From the NCBI GenBank assembly GCA_964057195.1, contig OZ059831.1, positions 11,744,074 through 11,808,073 on the forward strand: a stretch of 64,000 nt of DNA, written 5' to 3'. This DNA comes from Orthosia cruda. Taxonomy: Eukaryota; Arthropoda; Insecta; Lepidoptera; Noctuidae. The position numbers and the translations under genes are program-made. Positions 55,634 to 64,000 of this stretch are shown here, one piece after another (within the stretch, counting starts at the first letter, position 1; every line of letters starts with the position of its first letter). The notes under the pieces were generated by a model, which made no database searches, was not told where the DNA came from, and saw nothing but the letters and a program-made list of their open reading frames with translations.

Positions 55634-55818
55634 TTTGGTTTGGGGGGGTTTGCCTTAATCGCCACGCTTGGCAGGCGGGTTGGCGATCGCAGTTTGTTGT
55701 TAAAGTGCACAGAGAACGCTGCTACCCATTCTCTGGTGTATCCCTTAGTCGCCTTTTACGACAGCCATGGGCAGATATGGGATGGTGAGATTCTTTACGT
55801 CCGACACCATACGGAACA

Positions 55819-55984
55819 ATAGTTGCTGGGCATAAGTTGTTATAATAGAATTGCATGTTATTTATGTAGGGCCGGATATTTCATATTGAGTGGATTTTTT
55901 AAACGCCGCTTCCATGACAGACTGGTATCACGAGGAGCTAGTTTTATTAGCTGTCTACCTCGCTGAGTTGGTAGAATCTATGCC
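55819..55984. other. spacer
   Basis: Nothing recognised. Confidence 0.4.
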
Positions 55985-56133
55985 GCCTGCTAGGTGGGCA
56001 GATGACCTGGTTAAGTTTGCAGGAATCCGCTAATTGTGAGACGCACGGGAACGATCAATGTGGCGACGCCTGGGGGAGGCCTATGTTCAGCAGGGAACAT
56101 TTTCCGGCTTAAATGGTGATGACGATGATGTCA
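55985..56133 (+). mobile_element. LINE-B copy 5, 3' end fragment
   Basis: It matches the last 150 bases of LINE-B3 (compare 52575-52715): GATGACCTGGTTAAG, GGCGACGCCTGGGGGAGGCC, then a GATGACGATGATG tail near 56118-56130. Confidence 0.8.
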
Positions 56134-57400
56134 GTCTAAGCACAGATCCTTGCAGCTTTAGTGCGCTTTTGTATCAAACATATTTTGTATGTCATTAAGC
56201 AACATACAAATCATTTACAGATCTCTCTATCGCCCACTACTTGTACCACCCAACCATTATCGAAGTCAGACTACAATATTCTTTATAAGGAACCGACTCA
56301 CATTGTGGTTCACTGCAAGTTTGATGGCCCCGTGCCATGTATCTACACCGCTCGATACATTGTCAATGTACTTGCTTACAGCCATACAATCGAACAAATA
56401 GATGGGATGCAATTTCGATATAAATTTTGAGTGTTCGATGCATTCTGAATTTATTTTGTAGAGACAACATTTTTGACTTCTAGAGTCATCAAAAAAACAA
56501 TAGCCTGGACAAACTCATCATAACTTTCCATAAAGTAATTGTGAACTTGATTTGAGTATCTAAAATTTTATAGCTTCCGAAATATAACGCTCAGTTCAAA
56601 TGCGAAATGTCTTCTTTCAAAATTATTTCGCACAATTTTTTTATTTTTTATGAAAAAGATAAAGATTCCCTATTCACTTTATCTGTTTCATGACTGCAAA
56701 TTCCATAGATAACATAAAAACAAAACATTTAACTTTTCCACTTAAATCATCAAAAGTAACTTTAGCGTTTCGTTCACAGAATATCAATAAGCATAATCAT
56801 AAATATTCATTCATTATTCGAGAAATTAGAACGAGAATTCGAATAATAATTTAGGCGAAAAGTCTTAAATTGAAATTGAGGACAGTTACAGGATTATTCG
56901 GATTCGAACTAATTTAAAAGTCGCTATTTGACGACTCGTTTTTCCGTCTTCCTTTTCGATTATTATGAAGTTTTCTTTTGGACGCCTACGTTGTGTTATG
57001 ATGAGTAATAAAATTGATAATTTTGCTCCTTTTTTGAAAAATATTAGATGAAATTAGCTTATTCATTGGAACAGATCTTTTTATTAAAAAAAATGTAACG
57101 AAGAAGTCTATAGGCAAGAATCATGCTTTGACTATGTTTTTAGAAATAATGTTAGCGTTTCACACTATTTTAAATAGTATGATCTATGAATCTATGCTTC
57201 ATAAATCTTAATAGGTTTTTATACGATATGCCCATATTCCAGGTCAGTTCAAAAGACATCCAGTCGATTCAGTCAACATGAAAACGGATAATATGAAGAC
57301 ATAAATAACAAGCTAATTATAACCACAATTTGATAATTCGAGGCTGAATCGAGTTGGAAGAGTCGACTTGAATAAAAGGCCTATATCTGTTATTATTATA
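56134..57400. other. unassigned AT-rich spacer
   Basis: No recognised gene, repeat or motif. Confidence 0.5.
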
Positions 57401-57593
57401 AGGGCGGTAACGCACTACATCCGATTCGAATAGCGAAATTTTGATTCCGAGGTAACCGTAGTAGGTACATCTTGCAGGTAAGCTTACGCACTACATCCAA
57501 ACTCTATCCGTCATAAACCAAAAAAATAATCGGATAGAACTCGATTGGAACTCAAGTCACGGACTCAGATCGGATGTAGTGCGAAACCACCCT
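57401..57593. mobile_element. MITE-3 copy 2, 193 bp with terminal inverted repeats
   Basis: AGGGCGGTAACGCACTACAT at the left pairs with ATGTAGTGCGAAACCACCCT at the right, with three mismatches. The inside is AT-rich with a second CGCACTACATCC word at 57488. Flanks are AT-rich and no exact duplication was resolved. A broken copy is at 48362-48519. Confidence 0.75.
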
Positions 57594-58821
57594 AAAGCAA
57601 ACAGACCAATCTTCAAGACTTCGCAATAAATGCATTAAAATGTTAATCATAAAAACCCAGAAACCGCATTTGTAATGCTCAGTAATGTACACCAAGTGGA
57701 AACTCTAAACTCTGGCTTAAAAATAACATAGCAAAAACAATTTGCATCAGAATAAAATACACGAACCGCTTCGAACTAGAAGCCCTTTAAGCAACTTCAG
57801 TGATTACAGCCCGTACGTTTCCGTTTCGCTATCGAACTTGCTTCAAAGCATTTAGTAGGAAAGATGTATTTGATTCAAATTGATTTTGTTGCACTTCAAA
57901 GGAATGGCGCTTCTAGAGCTTAAGAGCTTCGGTCCACTGAGGAAATTGTATTGCAGATAATTCAGATTACATGTAGGTTCTAGAAAAATAGAGATACATG
58001 GAGATGTTACAACTTCATATCTACACTATCCTCGATCGGGGGAATGGGGTATTTGGGGTAACTATTTAATCATCAGTGCCCCTTTCTGACCTTCTTTGCA
58101 AACTTAGAGTAGCCGTACTTAAATTCACTATAGCCCAGAAACATAAATGTAATTGGAGGCCAATCTGCGAACAAAAATATTGTATAAATAGTCTTACATT
58201 TTGCATGGTATAAGTTACAGACGTCTACGACGTACACACATCACATCCATCAAAACTAAAACTAATAACTTTTTCAGCGCTGCAATATAGCACAATGATG
58301 CAAAAGTTCGTCTATCGTCGTCCATCTTTCGGCTATTTACCACAAGACAAAAGTTCCCAACTTTCGTCATTTCCAAGCTAAGTAAGGATTGTATGAGACG
58401 TGGCCCAACTTAGACGTGGTTATGAAGTTTTCTACTTAGTAAAGGTCAAATGATTTTTATTTATAGCTTAAGGTTTCGAGTGAAAGGGTGCTTTCTTTAT
58501 GTTATACGTTAGTAAGGCTGTCTTAAGTCCCATTTAATGTAATGTTTTTAAGTTAAAGGAAAACGGCTGACATAATGGGAAATAGTAACTGCCACGTTTA
58601 GTAGATAGTCGATGCTTTGCTGGACTTTCAGACAAAGTTGTAATGTCTCGTGTGATGTTATTGGTGCCAATATCCTTTATTTTAGAATACAACTTTGCTG
58701 TTTGGAAGCACAATTACGCATGGTGGTAGATTTAGTGACAGAACTCTTTTTATTTGTTACTAGCGCTTTTGACAGCAGTTTCAAACTCAAGCTTCATTTA
58801 AATGCTATTTAATAACAAACA
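57594..58821. other. unassigned AT-rich spacer
   Basis: No recognised gene or repeat. Confidence 0.5.
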
Positions 58822-59051
58822 TCTAAACATACTAACATACATCATCATCACCTTCCTGCCCTTTTCCCATGTTACTTGGGGTTGGCGCAGCACGTTTTCT
58901 TCTTCCATACCGTCCTGTTACCCATCACGCTATCACTGACTCCCTTTTCTTTCATATCATCCTCACACAGGCCATCCATCTTTTCTTTGGCCGTCCCCTC
59001 CCTCTCCATCCATCCACATTTATATTCATAACTCTTTTAGTAACATGCGCT

Positions 59052-60331
59052 TCATCCCTCCTCATCAGATTGAAAGGAAACCGTTTGTCCTGGTAAGGAC
59101 CAGGACAAACGGTTTCCTTTCAACTTTTCTGTCACTGGCGCCATTTTTAAACTTGCTCTAATATACTCATTTCTCACTTTATCCAATCTCGTCACTCCGC
59201 ACATCCATCTCAACATTCTCATCTCTGCTACATGCAATCTCTTTTCATATATCTTTTTCACAGCCCAACATTCTGATCCATACAATATGATAGGTCTAAT
59301 CACGGACTTGTAAATTTTCCCCTTTGGCTTTAGGGGCATCCGTGGGTCGCAAGTTGTTCCAGTGACCTGTCACCATTTCGTGCATCCCGATGTTATCCGG
59401 TGCTTTACGACTCTGTCTACCTCGCCAACCCTTTGGACAAGCGACCCTAGGTACCAGAAGTCGGAGCACATCGTAATGTGTGTGCCAGCGAGGGCTAGAA
59501 GCACGGAACTGGAGAGACCCCCAAAATCGCAGAACAAGTATTCGGTTTTAGTTCCGTTCAATTTCAAACCAACACTCTTCAGTCTGTGCCACCACATCTT
59601 CAATTTGCCCTGGACCTCTAGGCCACTTTCGGCAACCAGCACAATGAAATCGGCAAACAGCGTACAACAGGGTGCCTCTTCCTGTATGTCCGAAGTCAGT
59701 GACTGAGACTGAGAGCCGATCCTTGGTGCAAGCCAACTGCCACACTGAAGCTGCCAGTAGTGCCCACTGTAGATCGGACTTGGGAACTGCATCGACTGTA
59801 CATCGTTCGGACCAACTGGACATACTTTCCAGGCACACCTTTCTTCTTAAGGGCCCACCACAAATGAACTGTGAGGGCTTTGCCATTTCAAACCAGTCGT
59901 ATGCCTTTTCGAGGTCAATGAACACCATGTGCAAGTTTTAATGTGCACTTCTGTATTTCTCGCACAACTGGCGGATGCGAAAATGGCATCCGTTGTACCC
60001 CGACCAGGCATAAAACCGAATTGGTTCTGCGATATTTCACTCTCTTCTCTCAGCCGCCTTTCAATAACTTTCCTCTATAGTTGTTGCACTCCAGCACATT
60101 GCCTTTTTTTTAAAGATGGGCACCAGCGAACTATTGCACCATTATAGATATGGCTTCTTCCCGTAGCAATTTATTGAAGAATAAAGTTAACCACGTCCAT
60201 GCATCTACGCGCAATATGTTCCACACTTCAACTTTTATCCCGCCCGGATCAACTGCCTTACCATTCTTCATTCCATTTACTGCTATTCTTACTTCCTCCA
60301 TACTAACTATTCTCACTAACTCCTCATTCAC
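59052..60331 (-). pseudogene. LINE-F reverse transcriptase, broken
   Basis: Minus-strand blocks: M-K-N-G-K-A-V-D-P-G-G-I near 60270, V-F-I-D-L-E-K-A-Y-D near 59925, and a catalytic block that reads F-A-D-F instead of F-A-D-D near 59650. The V-G-L-K-L-N-G-T-K-T-E-Y block and the W-Y-L-G-S thumb block follow near 59450. The Y-G-S-E-C-W-A-V then R-M-L-R-W-M-C-G-V-T-R-L-D region is at 59275-59180. It uses at least three frames. A 54-base inverted duplication at 59070-59123 replaces the normal W-Y-G-H-V-type continuation. With a lost catalytic Asp it is certainly inactive. Confidence 0.82.
59070..59123. other. 54-bp perfect inverted duplication in LINE-F
   Basis: Two perfect 25-base arms separated by AAGG. 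It lies inside the LINE-F coding frame at the residues K-L-K-G-N-R-L-S-W, which are then repeated in reverse complement. Confidence 0.9.
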
Positions 60332-60360
60332 AAGTTTATTTTCTAACGTCTAAACATACT

Positions 60361-60526
60361 GACCTACATATTTAGAAAAATAGGAATAGGATAGGACGGG
60401 ATGTGAAAAAAATCGATCTCAATGGTAATAAAGAAGCGACTAAACACAAATCAAAAGTTTTTCGAAGCATTTCACAATCAAAGAACAAGAGAAATGCATT
60501 CAGCAAAAAGGTTTTAAAACATTCCT
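60361..60526. other. spacer
   Basis: Nothing recognised. Confidence 0.4.
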
Positions 60527-61820
60527 GAGCACTCACTGACCTCTATTATACTAGTACGCTGGACTTCATATTATCGATGACAAAATGAAGACATTTGATT
60601 TTCGCCATTTTGGCGCTGATAGCAATGTGACTTAACGTGAGAGTACATGGAACTAATATTAGAGATGGGACACAGCTTTCGTTAAAAAAATACTTTTATG
60701 GGCTTTATCGATCGTGAGAATAATTAAATACGTAAGAGAAAATAACATCCCAGTTATTTTTATTATGATTAATTTTTAAGTAATAGAATAATTGCTGTAA
60801 AGGTTAACTGAAAAATATTTTCATTCAGATTGCAAGCTATAAACTAGTGGTGTAGTCGGTTGGCGCTAATCGGATTCGTGAAGGGAACATCATTTACACA
60901 ATAATAATAATAAATGAGATGGATAATCAGCTTATGTTCTCACAGGTAGACAATCAATGCGCGCAGATGAACTTTTTCTTACTCTTTGAAATTTACACAA
61001 ACATGGCCGCCCACCCGCCTCCACGGTGACGCAACGTCACGAGATACAATAAATTGATAAAATATAATTAAAATAAGCGTGTTTTCAACTTACTGTTGAA
61101 AACTCATTCCTGTACTTTTATTTATATTTCTAGAGTTGTTTGAACAGTATCTCAATACACACGAAGGCATTTTATAAGAAACAAAACTTAGTACTCAAAC
61201 GTGTCACGTTGCAGCGAGCGCTTGCCACAGTCTAAGTGAATTGGGGTACGCGCGCTCTAACGCGTGTTACAAACAATTGAGTTGAGGAGTCTCCTCTAGT
61301 ACGTAGTATATTTAACTCAATGCTCAGAAACGTGGTGATTGGTACAAGAGTGAGGCCTGTGCTCAGCGGTTGGCGAAGTCGGGCTGTGGATGAACATGAT
61401 GATGATTCCAGAATTTAGTATTACACATTGCTTTTGAACATATTATTACTGATTATTAGGCATTCATATAACATTCATCACCAATACCAATATGAGATAT
61501 TTAGTTCCAACATACTACGAGAAGTCAATACAGTAGATGAGTGATACGCCTTGCCAAGTCTACTATTTTGATATTAGTGTAATTTAAAAATATCACTAAT
61601 ACTGATATATTAGTTACAATATTATAATATTTCCAGGCGAATATATTAGTATTACCTAATTTTGAGATATATCGGTATTATCCTATCTCTAAATGTGTCA
61701 ATTTTAGTTCCTAATACGCTCGAGCGGGGCGCTTTGAATCAGCACAAAAATAAACTGTCATTTCATATAGTATGTTTAGTCCAGCGTACTTGTTTAATAG
61801 AGGTCAGTGTGAGCACTACA
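60527..61820. mobile_element. diverged inverted-repeat element
   Basis: CACTGACCTCTATTATACTAGTACGCTGGACT at about 60536-60567 is the near reverse complement of AGTCCAGCGTACTTG...AGAGGTCAGTG at 61780-61812. Weaker matching continues inward for about 120 bases (AGGAACTAA-type and TAGAGATGG-type words on both sides). It probably is a DNA transposon remnant with long terminal inverted repeats. No transposase motif was seen inside. Confidence 0.6.
61340..61411 (+). mobile_element. RTE-like LINE 3' end scrap
   Basis: GAGGCCTGTGCTCAGCGGTTGG followed by GATGATGATT is the standard 3' end of a lepidopteran RTE-like LINE (memory of the family style). It is only about 70 bases long. Confidence 0.5.
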
Positions 61821-62370
61821 CAGTGCACTTAGGTTTTCTTGTTCTGTTTGAAGACGTACTTGGATACGAAATGATTGTAGTTAACGTAATCATGAGTAAT
61901 GACATGTTCTGTGGATGCTAGAGTAGCTACTAGTAATTAACCCTATTGAGAAAACTTCTACTAAGTAAAAGTCTTTAATATATTCACTGACAGACAACTA
62001 TTCGATTTCAAAAGAAGAATCCTGAATTTTTTATAAGAATTCCTTTTTAACCCCTGACGGAAAAACAGGAGTGTTATAAGTTTTTCGTGTGTATCTGTGT
62101 GTTTGTGTATTAGTTATCTGTCTGTTGCATCATAGCTCTTAAATGGATGAACAGATTTTTGTGGAAGGTGACTTTATCGAGAGTATTTTTAGGTATGTTT
62201 GATGAGAATCAGCACAACTATTCAAAAGTTATATGCGTTTTACTGTTTGAATCGGGGTGTTTTCGCAAGATATCGTGTCAAAGTTACGTGTTCAACAGAT
62301 TGTCGATCGAAGCGTGTTGGAAAGAAGGTGATTCGTGCCCTAAAGGTGGTATTAGGACAAACACTGACTT
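61821..62370. other. spacer with dispersed-repeat sequence at 62045-62250
   Basis: The part from AACCCCTGACGG (62050) through the GT-rich stretch to about 62250 resembles a very common non-autonomous repeat of Lepidoptera (memory) and is part of the dispersed motif set. The rest is unassigned. Confidence 0.45.
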
Positions 62371-62604
62371 TGTGTTTTAATAGTTATATTTTTTTTACAA
62401 TAAAGATGACAATGGTCGACAGTCAAAATACTGGGTTGAAGGCGGAATGTGAAGCGCGCTCTCAGGACGGTAGTGAGTAATGAAGTGCTTGATCAGCTGG
62501 ACTGGCCGGTGCGCGCTCGCAGGTCGAGCCCCCTCCGCACCCGCCGCTCCGCCGCGGTCGCCCGGCGTGTAGGGATGGCAACGAGCGCTAGTGATGTCTT
62601 AACA
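62371..62604 (-). repeat. candidate 3' LTR of BEL/Pao 2
   Basis: On the minus strand it begins TGTTAAGACATC right after the purine-rich GCCGGGAGCA and ends ...AAAACACA near 62371, giving TG...CA and about 234 bases. It includes a CG-rich block at 62495-62578. The outer edge is uncertain, because the partner LTR lies outside the window. Confidence 0.6.
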
Positions 62605-62635
62605 TGCTCCCGGCGTTGAAGACTTGTCTTCAAGA

Positions 62636-63880
62636 TTATGCTGGAAGAGGACAGATGGTGTTAAAAGCGCGTCTGACTGTCCCTTTCTTCGTCTTGACGT
62701 CTGCAACTCTGCTTATTCCGTCTCTCCCAGGTATGAGACGTACGATACGTCCAAGTGGCCACATCAGTGGTGGTGCTTGCTTCTCCTTGAGTACCAACAT
62801 GGTTCCCTCTTCAAGTATCCCATCGGAATCCGTCCACTTGGTTCTCTGTTGGAGGTAGAATATGTACTCGTTAGTGAATCTGTTCCAGAACTGTTGCTTC
62901 AGGTGTTCTATGCGCTGGTAACTTTTTAGGCTGGGGACGTTCTGGTTGATGACGTGTGGATGCGGCAGGGATGTGAGAGATCTCCCAATAAGGAAGTGGG
63001 CAGGAGTTAACGGGTAAAGGTCTGATGGATCAGTGGAAAGCGGAGTAAGAGGACGAGAGTTTAGTATAGCCTCAACCTGAATCAGACATGTAGACATCTC
63101 TTCGTAAGTGAGATTCGCCAAGCCTAATATACGCCTAAGGTGATGTTTGATGGACTTTACAGCTGATTCCCATAGGCCCCCGAAATGTGGAGTGTATGCT
63201 GGGATGAAATTAAAGTTTATACCTGCATTGGCCATGTCTGAAGAGAGATCCTGTTTGAGTATATCAGCTATTTCATTACAGGTGCCAACAAAGGTTGTAC
63301 CGTTGTCGGAGTAAATAGTTCTTGGCTTACCGCGACGAGCAATAAACCTGTTCAGTGCTGCAATAAAGGCATGTTTTGTAAGATCTGAGACAAGCTCCAG
63401 ATGAACCGCCCTTGTGGCTAGACATACAAAAACACAAATATATGATTTTACTCATCTACATCCTCTACCTTTGCGATCGTCTAGGAGGATGGGTCCGGCG
63501 TAGTCTGTACCAGTCTCTAGGAAAGGAAATTCCAACTGAACTCGTTCCTTAGGTAAATTACCCATGATGGGTTGAACTGTTTTTCCGTTCAACCGTTGGC
63601 ATTTAACGCACTTATGGGCAGTTGATTTGGCAAGGTTTCTACCACCCAAAGGCCAATACTCGTGTCGAATCGTGGCTAAGAGGAGTTGTGGGCCAGCATG
63701 GAATAAGCGTAAATGAAAAGAATTGAAAATAAGTTTAGCGAAATTATGTTTGCTGCATATAATAATTGGGTGCCTGACATTATAGTCGTAGCAAGAATTA
63801 TCCAATCTGCCTCCGACTCGTATAATACCAGAATCGATGAAAGGCGACAACTTCTTCAGACGATTCTTATTTGGCAATGG
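62636..63880 (-). pseudogene. BEL/Pao 2 integrase
   Basis: The N-terminal half (63877-63452) has I-R-V-G-G-R-L-D, the zinc-binding F-H-L-R-L-F-H-A-G and C-V-K-C-Q, then G-T-D-Y-A-G-P-I with the first catalytic Asp. A frameshift or stop lies near 63450. The second frame is open from about 63448 to 62636: A-T-R-A-V-H-L-E-L-V, I-Y-S-D-N-G-T-T-F-V-G (second Asp), H-F-G-G-L-W-E (Glu), then L-N-S-R-P-L-T-P and H-F-L-I-G, and a basic C-terminal end. All three catalytic residues are present. The single lesion in this stretch suggests a younger element than BEL/Pao 1. The frame above 63880 is also disturbed. Confidence 0.88.
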
Positions 63881-64000
63881 TTTACCTGTGAAAGTAGCTC
63901 GTACTCTTCAGGAAACATTTCCCTCTGAACTGTTTTAATTATGAAATTAGCGCTGTAAGTTAATTCTGAATAAGTAAGGGTAGGACTGTGATTATTTACT

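Larger units (their letters stand above)
52957..55818 (-). mobile_element. LINE-B copy 4 (RTE-like), 3' end missing
   Basis: A minus-strand LINE-B copy from its 5' end near 55818 to 52957, where similarity stops just after the A-M-E-R-A-M block. The last 330 bases of the element, with the GAT tail, are absent, so the 3' edge is not an original insertion end. It faces copy 3 on the opposite strand. Confidence 0.9.
58834..60348 (-). mobile_element. LINE-F (RTE-like), 5'-truncated
   Basis: 1,515 bp on the minus strand with the 12-bp target duplication TCTAAACATACT (58822-58833 and 60349-60360). Its 3' end (plus-strand ATCATCATCA at 58841) carries the GAT-type tail. It encodes a second RTE-like reverse transcriptase, distinct from LINE-B. 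It contains a 54-base inverted duplication. Confidence 0.88.
62371..64000 (-). mobile_element. BEL/Pao LTR retrotransposon 2, 3' end, runs off the window
   Basis: Integrase plus candidate LTR on the minus strand. Upstream pol and gag would lie beyond position 64000. The integrase is recognisably BEL/Pao but different in sequence from element 1. Confidence 0.88.

Noticed and set aside
1..64000. CRISPR arrays, rRNA, tRNA genes, bacterial operons or host protein-coding genes
   Set aside because: No spaced direct repeats, rRNA blocks or complete tRNA folds were seen, and every convincing coding segment belongs to a mobile element.

Overview
The window looks like gene-poor nuclear DNA of an insect, most likely a moth or butterfly. 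Host-type genes, rRNA, tRNA and CRISPR arrays were not recognised. Nearly everything identifiable is a mobile element: BEL/Pao and Ty3/Gypsy LTR retrotransposons, at least nine groups of LINE sequence, a tRNA-like SINE fragment, several non-autonomous inverted-repeat elements and a GGAAT-type satellite. The lepidopteran assignment is inference, from AT-rich unique DNA and LINE 3' ends running into GAT/ATG, TTGA or ATTCTG repeats of a style I know from Lepidoptera. Family names below (LINE-A to LINE-K, MITE-1 to MITE-3) are labels for this window only.

Layout. 700-6165: LINE-A copy 1 (+), split by a young 5'-truncated LINE-C. 7115-7385: LINE-E 3' end. 9270-16045: an R1/I-like scrap (LINE-K), a decayed BEL/Pao element (-) inserted into it, and a 3'-truncated LINE-D (-) fused to the BEL gag. 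16200-16918: satellite. 17050-20290: a palindromic element, two MITEs, a LINE-F scrap and a SINE-like fragment. 22052-25465: a 3.4-kb fold-back structure with arms of about 0.8 kb. 26965-34074: LINE-E, LINE-H and LINE-B fragments.

36877-46637 is a nested stack readable from its target-site duplications. A LINE-B (RTE-like, -) was hit by LINE-A copy 2 (-; duplication ACTTAA), which was then hit by a 6,085-bp Gypsy element (+; duplication TCTG) with two identical 185-bp LTRs. The Gypsy element has a small membrane-protein ORF, gag, and a pol broken by one stop codon; it is the youngest and most complete element here.

46898-49326: LINE-H, a MITE and LINE-J. 49593-55818: two long LINE-B copies facing each other, one on each strand, giving an inverted repeat of about 2.8 kb. 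57401-57593: MITE-3. 58834-60348: LINE-F (-). 60527-61820: an inverted-repeat element. 62371-64000: the LTR and integrase end of a second BEL/Pao element, which runs off the window.

No multi-gene host pathway is visible. The most unusual signals are (1) four short inverted duplications inside RTE-like LINE copies, two of them with the same 25-4-25 geometry, which look like template-switch scars; (2) the small transmembrane ORF upstream of gag in the Gypsy element; (3) the facing LINE-B pair and the fold-back element as possible hairpin-RNA sources; and (4) the nested stack as a relative clock.
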